Positions 25,542 through 33,091 of a DNA stretch of 61,072 bases are shown here, one piece after another. Under the pieces are notes generated by a model. It did not search any database. It saw nothing but the letters and a program-made list of their open reading frames with translations, and was not told the DNA's origin. Within the stretch, counting starts at the first letter, position 1, and the number at the start of each line of letters is the position of its first letter. The stretch lies in contig CALBSD010000028.1 in NCBI GenBank assembly GCA_937927625.1, positions 1 through 61,072 on the forward strand, written 5' to 3'. Source of the stretch: an uncultured Actinomycetes bacterium. GTDB lineage: Bacteria; Actinomycetota; Acidimicrobiia; Acidimicrobiales; Ilumatobacteraceae. Made by a program: the position numbers and the translations under genes.

Positions 25542-26406
25542 CCCAGTCGATAATGAGCTTGTTCACTTCAGCAGGCTTCTCGAGTTGCAAGAAGTGCCCA
25601 GCACCTTCGACAATTTCCAAAGTTGCCCACGGGCTGAGAGTGCGAATTGATTCCGCCACTTCACGACCAATGCAGCCATCGTCTCCGCCGTGGATGTACA
25701 ACGTTGGTTGAGGAAGTTCTCCACCGCCTGCTGCCTGGATCTCGTCGTATTTCGCATCACGCGGTCCGGCGCCAATGTTGCAGCGGTAATAGCTGAGCGC
25801 AGCAGTGAGGTTCTCTGGCGTGCGCAAACAGGCCTTGCAGTTTTCTGCATCCACTGCGCCATCGTGCGTGGGAGACCAGTCGCGCCACAGCATGTCGATG
25901 AATGCAAGATCATTCGCAGGCACGACCATGTCGGACAGTGGGTGCTGGAAATAGAACATGTACCAACTGCGCTTGATCTGATCAAGATTGCCAACGAATG
26001 CAGCACCAATTGCTGGTCCTGGAGGCACGGCCATTCCGACGACACGCTTCCAACGTTCTGGCGCGCTTGCTGCTGCGCCGTAGACACTGGGTGCGCCCCA
26101 GTCATGGCCAATAATCACGGCGTTGCTGTCGCCGCCCAAAGCCTCATGTAAAGCATTGGCATCTGCGGAGAGTGCGCCTGTTTGGTACAGACCATCAGTG
26201 GCAACAGATGTCGGTGCGTACCCGCGCGTAAACGGAGCAACTGCGCGGAATCCTGCTTCGGCAAGTGCAGGCATGAGATGCCGCCAGCTGTGAGGGGAGT
26301 CGGGGAAACCGTGAAGACACAACGCGAGCGGACCCGTGCCGCATTCCAAGTAGGTGAAGTCAATTCCGTTTGCGGTGACGGTGCCCGTGGTGATTTCGTA
26401 AGCCAT
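25528..26406 (-). CDS. Alpha/beta hydrolase, epoxide-hydrolase-like
   Basis: A 292-residue alpha/beta-hydrolase. LCLHGFPDSPHSWRHLMP contains the HGFP oxyanion block, VIIGHDWGAPSVYG has the Asp nucleophile in the G-x-D-x-G elbow, and the end LEIVEGAGHFLQLEKP holds the catalytic His. An Asp nucleophile points to epoxide hydrolase or haloalkane dehalogenase activity, not an esterase. Start at ATG 26404-26406, supported by TACCGT (minus strand, 26413-26418) 6 nt upstream; a 40-residue longer reading has no family similarity. Confidence 0.9.
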   Translation of the reverse strand: MAYEITTGTVTANGIDFTYLECGTGPLALCLHGFPDSPHSWRHLMPALAEAGFRAVAPFTRGYAPTSVATDGLYQTGALSADANALHEALGGDSNAVIIGHDWGAPSVYGAAASAPERWKRVVGMAVPPGPAIGAAFVGNLDQIKRSWYMFYFQHPLSDMVVPANDLAFIDMLWRDWSPTHDGAVDAENCKACLRTPENLTAALSYYRCNIGAGPRDAKYDEIQAAGGGELPQPTLYIHGGDDGCIGREVAESIRTLSPWATLEIVEGAGHFLQLEKPAEVNKLIIDWVTAK

Positions 26407-26478
26407 GTCTGAACGGTAGTCCTCATCCCTGCGACAGGCGTCACTAGGTGAATTGTGTACAACGGCATGAGTGTTCCG

Positions 26479-26511
26479 TAGCGTTTGAGAGATGGGGGCA
26501 GAGTCGTGATG
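26479..26511 (+). promoter_or_regulatory. Leaderless mini-ORF coupled to the MBL hydrolase start
   Basis: TAGCGT (26479-26484) is followed after 7 nt by ATG at 26492, which opens a five-codon frame (M-G-A-E-S) ending at TGA 26507-26509. That stop overlaps the ATG of the metallo-hydrolase gene (TGATG). By the spacing rule of this genome the mRNA should begin at the mini-ORF, so the hydrolase would be reached by termination-reinitiation. The translation coupling is inferred. Confidence 0.5.
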
Positions 26512-27336
26512 AAAGTGACGTTCCACGGCGTGCGTGGTTCAACGCCGTGCCACGGCCCCGACACTGCAAAGTACGGCGGTAACACGTCGTGTGTATCGGT
26601 GGAAGCAGAAGGACAACGTCCACTTCTTCTTGATCTCGGCACCGGCCTTCGTTACTTCGGCCAGAAGTACAGAGCGCGAACAAGTGCACCGCTTGATGCG
26701 GTCGCACTCGTGACGCACCTTCACTGGGATCACATTCAAGGTTTCCCATTCTTTGGGCCCATCTTGCAAGACGGTGCGCGACTCGAATTGTTTGGCCCGC
26801 AGCAAGAAGACGGAACATCGTTCATGATGTCTGTTTCGCAAGCGATTCGTCAGCCGACATTTCCTGTTGAGTTGCACGACCTGCGCGGGAAATTTGAATT
26901 CCACGATGTTGCTGACAATGACTTCATGATTGATGGCTATTCAGTGAAGTCGCGTCTCGTTCCGCATATCGGACCAACCGTTGGCTACCGAATTGAATTT
27001 GGCGGCAAGAGCATCGCGTACATCTCTGATCATCAGCAGCCACTCGATGGTTCTTTCGTTCTTCCTGAAGGTGTCCGTGAGCTTGCACAAGATGTTGATC
27101 TTTTGATTCACGACTCGCAGTACACATTGCCCGAGTTTGAGATTAAGAAGACATGGGGTCACTGCACCGCTGAATTCGCAGTCGGTATTGGTGTCGCCTG
27201 CAATGCACGTCGCGTTGCGCTGTACCACCACGACCCTGACCGCACCGACGACGAACTTGATGCAGTGAAGTCCTGCGGGGCCACAGGGAACACTGAAGTG
27301 TTTGTGGCACGTGAAGGCGCAACAATCACCCTCTGA
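26509..27336 (+). CDS. MBL-fold metallo-hydrolase
   Basis: A 275-residue metallo-beta-lactamase-fold protein. TFHGVRGSTPCHGPDTAKYG and GGNTSCVSVEA are typical of the group related to phosphodiesterases and RNase-Z-like proteins; VTHLHWDHIQGFP is the HxHxDH metal motif, and later ligands lie in LVPHIGPTVGY, YISDHQQ, HDSQYT and WGHCTAE. Some relatives are fused to or work with cyclic-nucleotide systems, but no partner is seen here. The start is the ATG at 26509, overlapped by a five-codon mini-ORF. Confidence 0.88.
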   Translation: MKVTFHGVRGSTPCHGPDTAKYGGNTSCVSVEAEGQRPLLLDLGTGLRYFGQKYRARTSAPLDAVALVTHLHWDHIQGFPFFGPILQDGARLELFGPQQEDGTSFMMSVSQAIRQPTFPVELHDLRGKFEFHDVADNDFMIDGYSVKSRLVPHIGPTVGYRIEFGGKSIAYISDHQQPLDGSFVLPEGVRELAQDVDLLIHDSQYTLPEFEIKKTWGHCTAEFAVGIGVACNARRVALYHHDPDRTDDELDAVKSCGATGNTEVFVAREGATITL

Positions 27337-27359
27337 CGCTGGTCGTCTACTGTGGGCAT

Positions 27360-27854
27360 GTGACCACAGAAATTGATCCCGCCCAATTCCGCGCCGTTCT
27401 CGGACACGTTCCTACCTCGGTGGTTGTTGTTACTGGTCTTGACAAAGCAGGGAAGCCATTCGGTATCACCATTGGCTCATTCGTTTCGGTCTCTCTTGAT
27501 CCGGCTTTGGTCGGATTCCTTCCAGGAACTAAGTCTCGTTCGTGGGCATCCATTGCAGAGTCGGGCAACTTCTGCGTCAATGTTCTTGGTTCGCAGCATG
27601 AAGAGTTCTGCTGGCGTTTCGCCAAAGAAGGCGATGACAAGTTCGATGGTGTCGAATGGACTCCTTCTCCGCTGGGTAGCCCGATGCTTCCTGGTGTGAT
27701 TGCAACCATTGATTGCTCAATCGATTCGCAAACTGTTGTTGGCGACCATTTCTTCGTTGTTGGTCAAGTGCACTCGCTTCGTCATGAAGATGAAGTTGCT
27801 AATGCCATGGTGTTCTTCCGTGGCAAAGTTGTCAGCGCTGAACACGCTGGGTAA
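27360..27854 (+). CDS. Flavin reductase family protein (FMN-binding)
   Basis: A 164-residue flavin-reductase-like split barrel: FRAVLGHVPTSVVVVTG, FGITIGSFVSVSLDPALVGFL, SGNFCVNVLG and a final DHFFVVGQVHSLR are the characteristic blocks. Such proteins supply reduced flavin to two-component monooxygenases or act alone on quinones. GTG start at 27360 (an ATG two bases earlier is followed at once by TGA); TACTGT at 27348-27353 lies 6 nt upstream, so leaderless. Confidence 0.9.
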   Translation: MTTEIDPAQFRAVLGHVPTSVVVVTGLDKAGKPFGITIGSFVSVSLDPALVGFLPGTKSRSWASIAESGNFCVNVLGSQHEEFCWRFAKEGDDKFDGVEWTPSPLGSPMLPGVIATIDCSIDSQTVVGDHFFVVGQVHSLRHEDEVANAMVFFRGKVVSAEHAG

Positions 27855-27857
27855 TTC

Positions 27858-28235
27858 ATGATTGCTCGCATCTGCGCAGCTGTCGTTGGCGCGCTCATTG
27901 CTATCGCTGGCGCCACGAAAGTCACTGATTACAAACAGTGGATGCAAGATGCTCGTGCACAGCATGTGTGGCCAATCATCGCGACTGTCTTGCCGCCAAT
28001 AGAACTACTGCTGGGCGCACTGCTTGTCGTTCTTTCGCCAACGCCCGTCGTTTTGGGTTCCGCCACACTGTTGCTTCTGGTGTTTACAGCGTTTCTCATC
28101 GCGCAGATCGCTTCGAAGTCGACAGTCCCGTGTGCATGTTTCGGTAGCAAGAGCAAGCGTCCACCATCAGGTCGAGAAGTTGTGCGCAATCTTGCGATGA
28201 TCGCACTGCTCTTTATTGCAGCAGCAATTCAGTAA
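27858..28235 (+). CDS. MauE/DoxX-like redox-associated membrane protein
   Basis: A 125-residue membrane protein with four hydrophobic helices. The PCACFGSKSK segment after the third helix carries the CxCFG motif typical of MauE-type proteins, which help mature disulphide-rich or quinoprotein partners and relate to DoxX/VKOR-like redox proteins. It starts 3 bp after the flavin reductase stop and is probably cotranscribed. No amine dehydrogenase is nearby, so a role in methylamine use is not supported. Confidence 0.85.
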   Translation: MIARICAAVVGALIAIAGATKVTDYKQWMQDARAQHVWPIIATVLPPIELLLGALLVVLSPTPVVLGSATLLLLVFTAFLIAQIASKSTVPCACFGSKSKRPPSGREVVRNLAMIALLFIAAAIQ

Positions 28236-28239
28236 TTCG

Positions 28240-30264
28240 TTATTCCACGCTGGCGATGGCAAACGACAAAGTGCGTGCTTCGTCACGCCATTGTTCATAG
28301 CGACCTGAGGGGCCACCGTGGCCTGCACCCATTTCGCATTTGAACACCACCGTTGTCTCTGGTGATTCGTGACGAAGGCGTGCCACCCACTTCGCTGGTT
28401 CGTGATAACTCACTCGCGGGTCATTGAGTCCCGCAGTGATGTACAGATTCGGGTACATCACGTTCGTGGTGTTGTCGTACGGCGAATAACTCAGGATGTA
28501 CGAGGCGTACGGCTCTTCGCGTGGGTCGCCCCACTCTTCCCATTCAGTCACAGTTAATGGCAATGAGGGGTCGCTCATCGTGTTCACCACATCAACAAAA
28601 GGAACTTCTGCAATGGCTCCGGCGAAACGTTGTGGCGCCATTGTGATGCATGCGCCGACAAGAAGGCCGCCGGCGCTTCCGCCACGAACCACCAACTTCG
28701 TGCCATCGCAGATTGATGAAGTTGCCAAGTGAGCCGCACATGCGATGGTGTCGGTGAATGTGTTGCGCTTGTTCAGCAACTTTCCGTCGTTGTACCAATT
28801 GCGACCCATCTCGCCGCCTCCACGTGGATGCGCAAGTGCCCACACCCATCCGCGATCAAGAAGTGAGAGACGTGCAATGGAGAACCAAGGGGGAGTGGAA
28901 ATCTCATATGAGCCATAGGCGTACACAACGCCTGGAGCAGTGCCGTTCAGTTGAGTGTTCTTGTGGCGCACAATGTCGACAGGAACCTTGGTGCCATCGG
29001 AAGATGTAGCCCACAATCGTTCCGACACGTACTGGGAAAGGTCCGTGCCAATCACTTCGGTTTGCTTCAGTGTGCGAAGTTCATTTGTTGCAAGCGAGAA
29101 CCAAGCTGTGGTGTTGGGTGCGGTGAGTGATTGGTAGCTGACGCGAATGCCATCGGCTGTCCAATCAGGATTTGAATCAATCTCTGCCTCGTGCGGTTCA
29201 TTCACGATCTGAATTTTTCGTGATGTTCCGTCACGTGAGACAACAGAAATCATTTGCTGACCGTCCACCCATCGCTGCATCACTGCAAAGGTGGAGAAAC
29301 AATCGAATTGTGTAATGCGCTGTCCGTCAATGTGCTGAATAAACGGTGTCCACTCAGATGGACTCTCCAATGGCGCCGTCATCACTTGAAAATCGACGGC
29401 ATCCAAGTTGGTCGTAATCGCGAAGACATCTCCCCAGTGGTCGACTTGATACTCAACATCATCACGACGCGGTGCAATTGACCTCGGTGCAGTTGTTGGT
29501 TGCGTTGCATCAATGACCCAACATTCGCTGGAGGTCTTGCTAGAGGAATCGATGATGATCCATTCACCCGAACGGCTGGAGCCGACGCCTACAAAGAATC
29601 GCTCATCTGGCTCTTCAAGGACGACGATGTCTTCTGCTGCAGTTGTGCCGACCTTGTGGCGCCACACTTTGTCCGGGCGCATCGCCTCATCGGCGGTGAC
29701 ATAGAAGAGCCACTCGTCATTGGTGGACCATGCAGTGCCGCCCCATGTGGTGTTGGGGATCTCGTCTGCCAACTCTTTGCCAGTCGTGAGATCACGAATG
29801 CGCAGTGTGTACATCTCGCCGCCGTCGAGGTCGCTTGACCACGCAAGAAGTTGGCCATTGTTGGAGACATCGAATGCACTCAGCGAGAAATAATCCGAAT
29901 CAGTTGCTTCGATGTTTTCATCGAGGAGCACGTTCTCTGTTGCGGTGTCTGCCGTGGCGCCACGGGAATGAATGGCATAGGACTTACCTGTTTCCGTACG
30001 CGAGGTGTACCACCAGCCACGATGCAGCACCGGGTAACTGGAATCATCTTCCTTCACTCGAGATTTGATCTCGCCGAAGATGGCGTCAATTGTTGCCGTG
30101 TGACCAGCGAACCATTCATCAGCAAAGGCATTCTCTGCGTTGAGATAGGGAACAGTCTCTGGGTCATCTTTCTGCAACAACCATGCGTACGGGTCGGTGA
30201 CGTTTCCGGTCACACGTGTGCGCAAGAAGTCGCGCCGTGATGCGTGCGGGGTGGCAGAAGTCAT
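28240..30264 (-). CDS. ptrB: Oligopeptidase B-like S9 family prolyl oligopeptidase
   Basis: A 674-residue cytosolic serine peptidase. The N-terminal part with DPYAWLLQKDDPETVPYLNAEN begins a beta-propeller that restricts access to short peptides. The catalytic domain shows VVRGGSAGGLLVGACI (Ser), the Asp in GLNDPRVSYHEPAKW and the His in MGAGHGGPSGRYEQW. Oligopeptidase B cleaves after Arg or Lys. TAGCCT (minus strand, 30272-30277) is 7 nt before the ATG. Confidence 0.93.
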   Translation of the reverse strand: MTSATPHASRRDFLRTRVTGNVTDPYAWLLQKDDPETVPYLNAENAFADEWFAGHTATIDAIFGEIKSRVKEDDSSYPVLHRGWWYTSRTETGKSYAIHSRGATADTATENVLLDENIEATDSDYFSLSAFDVSNNGQLLAWSSDLDGGEMYTLRIRDLTTGKELADEIPNTTWGGTAWSTNDEWLFYVTADEAMRPDKVWRHKVGTTAAEDIVVLEEPDERFFVGVGSSRSGEWIIIDSSSKTSSECWVIDATQPTTAPRSIAPRRDDVEYQVDHWGDVFAITTNLDAVDFQVMTAPLESPSEWTPFIQHIDGQRITQFDCFSTFAVMQRWVDGQQMISVVSRDGTSRKIQIVNEPHEAEIDSNPDWTADGIRVSYQSLTAPNTTAWFSLATNELRTLKQTEVIGTDLSQYVSERLWATSSDGTKVPVDIVRHKNTQLNGTAPGVVYAYGSYEISTPPWFSIARLSLLDRGWVWALAHPRGGGEMGRNWYNDGKLLNKRNTFTDTIACAAHLATSSICDGTKLVVRGGSAGGLLVGACITMAPQRFAGAIAEVPFVDVVNTMSDPSLPLTVTEWEEWGDPREEPYASYILSYSPYDNTTNVMYPNLYITAGLNDPRVSYHEPAKWVARLRHESPETTVVFKCEMGAGHGGPSGRYEQWRDEARTLSFAIASVE

Positions 30265-30305
30265 GCTGTGCAGGCTAAAGCCCGTATGCAGGTACCGTCC
30301 TATGC

Positions 30306-30545
30306 ATGCGCGTCTGGATCGACCAAGACCTCTGTACGGGGGACGGATTGTGCGTCGATCATTGCCCCGATGTCTTTGTGCAGATGGAAGACGGCATTGC
30401 GTACGTGGCCGAGCGAGGTGAGCCCCTGAATGACCCGGGTGGATCAGGTTCTCTGGCCGAGGTCCCGGAGAGGGATTTCGCTGAGGTGGTGCTGGCGGCC
30501 GATGTGTGTCCCGGGGAATGCATCTTTATCGAGCTGGATAATTAA
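30306..30545 (+). CDS. Ferredoxin with an Asp-containing [4Fe-4S] site
   Basis: A 79-residue single-cluster ferredoxin. The N-terminal ligand block is C10-TG-D13-GL-C16-VDH-C20-P, with the fourth ligand expected at C68-P. The Asp in the second ligand place is the pattern of Pyrococcus furiosus ferredoxin, where the cluster converts readily between 3Fe and 4Fe forms; C20 and C72 may be free or disulphide-bonded. Its redox partner is not obvious; P450s or acyl-CoA enzymes are options. TACCGT at 30293-30298 lies 7 nt before the ATG. Confidence 0.88.
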   Translation: MRVWIDQDLCTGDGLCVDHCPDVFVQMEDGIAYVAERGEPLNDPGGSGSLAEVPERDFAEVVLAADVCPGECIFIELDN

Positions 30546-30561
30546 CTAAAGAGTCAATTCC

Positions 30562-30602
30562 CGTATTTAGGTAAATACCACGGGCGTAATTCCCTAAATA
30601 CG
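30562..30602. promoter_or_regulatory. Triple half-site operator upstream of hxlR-type gene
   Basis: CGTATTTAGG (30562-30571) and CCTAAATACG (30593-30602) form a perfect 10-bp inverted repeat. The left arm also makes a second palindrome, GTATTTA-GG-TAAATAC (30563-30578). There are thus three TAAATAC half-sites just ahead of the regulator's -10 box TATGGT (30617-30622). HxlR/MarR-like dimers bind this type of A/T-rich dyad. Autoregulation by the next gene is the simplest reading. Confidence 0.65.
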
Positions 30603-30630
30603 ACACACCCGACCCCTATGGTGGTCACTC

Positions 30631-30966
30631 ATGGCTCCACGTAAGAACTTCGACCATTTAAATGACGCTTTGGCCGATGCCTTGGGCGTTGTGGGCGAAT
30701 GGTGGACTCCTCTGGTCATTACTTCTATCGCAGGGGGCTCTCATCGTTTCGAGGAGATCCAGGCTGGCCTTGGCATTGCCCGCAACATCCTCACCGACCG
30801 CCTCAATACCCTTGTGGCCAACGAAGTAGTGGAGAAGCGCCAGTACAGCGCAAAGCCAAAGCGCTTTGAGTACCACCTCACAAACAAGGGCAACGAGGTC
30901 CTTCCTGCGTTTGAATTGCTCGCTGCATGGGGGGCCAAGTTGGTCGCCCCTGGCAAGCGCCAGTAG
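30631..30966 (+). CDS. HxlR-family transcriptional regulator
   Basis: A 111-residue winged-helix protein. ALGVVGEWWTPLVITSIAGG, FEEIQAGLGIARNILTDRLNTL and YHLTNKGNEVLPAFELLAAWG are the HxlR blocks. Most relatives have a redox-sensing Cys just before the GGKW-like turn; here there is none, so thiol sensing is unlikely. TATGGT at 30617-30622 lies 8 nt before the ATG, and a dyad-rich operator lies just upstream. The usual divergently transcribed target is missing, so its regulon may include the ferredoxin or distant genes. Confidence 0.9.
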   Translation: MAPRKNFDHLNDALADALGVVGEWWTPLVITSIAGGSHRFEEIQAGLGIARNILTDRLNTLVANEVVEKRQYSAKPKRFEYHLTNKGNEVLPAFELLAAWGAKLVAPGKRQ

Positions 30967-31004
30967 CTCCTCTCGCACATCAGGTTTCGCACTACGGTTT
31001 GGCC

Positions 31005-31286
31005 ATGGACGATCTCATGCGTTATTTCGATGAGTCCTATGTCCCGCCAGCAATGGCTATTTGGGAAGAACTGATACTTGAAGCAGTCACAAATGGTGTG
31101 CACGGCGGTGTTGAAATTCATCGCTATGTCGGTGGCAACTCTCATTGGATGGGAGAAGCTCTTCTGTCCTTGGTGGAACGTCAAATTCTTCGCGTCGTAG
31201 AAATTGATGGAAGGCCTAGCAGGCGTGAATATTTTTTTGTTGGACAAGAAGGAACAGCTGGTCAGCCGGCAATTGTCCCTGGCTAG
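31005..31286 (+). CDS. Small protein, possible winged-helix fold
   Basis: A 93-residue acidic protein with no family I recognise. The layout of an amphipathic helix (PPAMAIWEELILEAV), a short VEIHRYV segment, a second helix (WMGEALLSLVERQILRVVEI) and a basic SRREYFFV strand is compatible with a wing-type DNA-binding or dimerisation fold. TACGGT at 30993-30998 lies exactly 6 nt before this ATG, which decides the start over longer readings overlapping hxlR. The HNH lipoprotein gene follows by 8 bp with its own ribosome site. Confidence 0.6.
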   Translation: MDDLMRYFDESYVPPAMAIWEELILEAVTNGVHGGVEIHRYVGGNSHWMGEALLSLVERQILRVVEIDGRPSRREYFFVGQEGTAGQPAIVPG

Positions 31287-31294
31287 GAGAAAAC

Positions 31295-32305
31295 ATGAAT
31301 GCGTCACTAAGTAAAAAATTGCAGCGAACATTGATTGTTTTCCCTGCAATTGCGATGGTTGTTTCAGTCGGCTGTGCGTCGGTGTCGGGCGCAAATTCCG
31401 ATGTCTCTGCAGTGGCAAAAAAGACAACCACTACGGTCAAGAAAAAGAAGTCAACAACGACAACGACAAAAGCGCCGAAGGGGAGTGCTGGTCTTCCCAC
31501 TGCATTGTCAGTGCTCGCGACAATTCCCCAAGCCAACGAACACCCCTCTGGCTACGTTCGCAGTCTTTTTAAGCACTGGTCTGACCTCGATGGTGACGGC
31601 TGCGATACACGCGAAGAAGTCCTCATTGCGGAATCAATCTCTCGCGCTCAAGTTGATGCCTACGGGTGCAAAGTCATCGCCGGTGATTGGTATTCGCCAT
31701 ACGACAACAAGCACTACTCATATCCAGCAGACGTAGATATCGATCATGTGGTTGCTCTGAAAGAGGCCTGGGACTCTGGCGCATGGTCATGGACGCCGTC
31801 TCAGCGAGAGCAGTACGCAAACGATCTCAGCGACGGCCGCCATCTCATCGCCGTGAAGGACTCCGAGAATCAATCAAAGAGCGACAAGGACCCCTCGAAC
31901 TGGGTGCCCAAGAACTCTGCGTATCTCTGCACGTACCTTGCAGATTGGGTGGCTATTAAGGCGCATTGGAAACTCAACATGGACTCCAGCGAATGGGGTC
32001 GCATCAAGAATCTCCTGGCGGCATCGTGCAAGAGCACCACCATCACTGCGTGGGGCTCAAAGTCCAGTACTGGCTCAAGCTCTGCTGGCGGCTCAGGTGT
32101 TGCACCAGCTAGCACTGTCACAACATCTGCTCCCCAGACCACCTCATCTGTGGACATGGGCGCAGTCATCGGCATTACGCCGGGGTCCTATTGTGCCCCT
32201 GAGGGTGCCCACGGCTCGTACAACGGTCGTAGTTATCTCTGTTCCACTACCAACTCCTCGGGCGTTCCGTATTCCAACGGTCGTGCTCGCTGGCGTCAGG
32301 GGTAA
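31295..32305 (+). CDS. Secreted HNH-family nuclease-like lipoprotein
   Basis: A 336-residue exported protein. The N-terminal signal ends in a lipobox (SVGCAS), followed by a Lys/Thr-rich linker. The central domain has DGDGCDTREEVLI, a YSYPADVDIDHVVALKEAWDS segment with the D-H of an HNH/GmrSD-type site, LIAVKDSENQSKSDKDP with the Asn, and paired cysteines. Such secreted proteins in actinobacteria are thought to cut extracellular DNA. A Ser/Thr-rich linker and a small Cys-containing end (GSYCAPEG to RSYLCSTTNSSG) follow. A clear SD (AGGAGA) precedes the ATG, unlike most neighbours. Confidence 0.82.
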   Translation: MNASLSKKLQRTLIVFPAIAMVVSVGCASVSGANSDVSAVAKKTTTTVKKKKSTTTTTKAPKGSAGLPTALSVLATIPQANEHPSGYVRSLFKHWSDLDGDGCDTREEVLIAESISRAQVDAYGCKVIAGDWYSPYDNKHYSYPADVDIDHVVALKEAWDSGAWSWTPSQREQYANDLSDGRHLIAVKDSENQSKSDKDPSNWVPKNSAYLCTYLADWVAIKAHWKLNMDSSEWGRIKNLLAASCKSTTITAWGSKSSTGSSSAGGSGVAPASTVTTSAPQTTSSVDMGAVIGITPGSYCAPEGAHGSYNGRSYLCSTTNSSGVPYSNGRARWRQG

Positions 32306-32362
32306 TTGCTGGTTCGAAGCGGCCTGTGGCGCTCGGCTATTTCTCCGCTAGCCTCGTCTCCT

Positions 32363-32449
32363 ATGTCGAAGAAGACCAAGAAGCGCAAGGCGCGCATGCG
32401 CCGCTCAAAGGCCAACCACGGCAAGCGTCCAAACATGGGTCGCGGCTAG
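32363..32449 (+). CDS. Ribosomal protein bL37 (28 residues)
   Basis: A short open frame starting ATG TCG AAG AAG encodes MSKKTKKRKARMRR followed by SKANHGKRPNMGRG and stops at TAG. The SKANHGKRPN core and the Lys/Arg-rich front match bL37, a 24-30-residue protein of the actinobacterial 50S subunit found in mycobacterial ribosome structures. TAGCCT at 32349-32354 lies 8 nt before the ATG, the leaderless signature used across this window. It sits alone between the HNH lipoprotein and a VOC gene. The residue match is from memory. Confidence 0.85.
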   Translation: MSKKTKKRKARMRRSKANHGKRPNMGRG

Positions 32450-32461
32450 TCCGTACCCCAT

Positions 32462-33091
32462 ATGAATCGCCTCGTTGCATTGCACGTTGGCGGTGCGCTT
32501 TCACCCTGGCAGGCCATCGGACTCACGTTCGATGCATCAACCTGCCCCCTCGCTGATGTCGATGTCATCGTTTCCGGCGAGAACCCTGGATTGCATGGCT
32601 GGACCATTGATGTGGGCCGTGACGAAACCATCGAGATTGATGGCATTCCCACCCATCTGGTCTCCGGGACTTCTCCCTCCCGCACCACCTCTCTGATTGG
32701 TACGCAGCGCATTGTTGGTCTCGATCACGTGGTCGTGAATACCGACGACATTGATCGCACAACTAATGCCATCACTGTGGCTCTCGGTCTTGAGGTGCGT
32801 CGTGAACGCCAGCTTGGAAATGGCATTGTCCAGCGATTCCACAAATTGGAAAACACCATCATCGAAGTCGTGTCGGGACCACATATCAAAGAACCAGGCG
32901 CCAGCTTGTGGGGCATGGTGGCCAGTGTTGACGACTTGTTTGATTTGGCCGAAGGTTTGGGCGAAGACATCACCTCGCCACCAAAGAAAGCCACACAGCC
33001 AGGTCGCTACATCAGCACGGTGCGAGGCTCTGTTGGGTTAGGCGTTCCGTTTGCCCTGATGACGCCACACGTGCGCATCGACAACGACTAA
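32462..33091 (+). CDS. VOC-family (glyoxalase-like) protein
   Basis: A 209-residue protein. An N-terminal part of about 75 residues has no obvious domain. The second half is a vicinal-oxygen-chelate module: GLDHVVVNTDDIDRTTNAITVALGLEVRRERQLGNG, FHKLENTIIEVVSGP and GMVASVDDLFDLAEGLGE. The metal-ligand pattern is incomplete (His in GLDHV, Glu in TIIEVV), and the paired half needed for a full site may come from a dimer. Starts 12 bp after bL37. The substrate is unknown. Confidence 0.8.
   Translation: MNRLVALHVGGALSPWQAIGLTFDASTCPLADVDVIVSGENPGLHGWTIDVGRDETIEIDGIPTHLVSGTSPSRTTSLIGTQRIVGLDHVVVNTDDIDRTTNAITVALGLEVRRERQLGNGIVQRFHKLENTIIEVVSGPHIKEPGASLWGMVASVDDLFDLAEGLGEDITSPPKKATQPGRYISTVRGSVGLGVPFALMTPHVRIDND

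Noticed and set aside
28240..30264. S9 peptidase as a dipeptidyl peptidase IV type
   Set aside because: The N-terminal DPYAWL block and total length fit oligopeptidase B, and there is no signal or membrane anchor.
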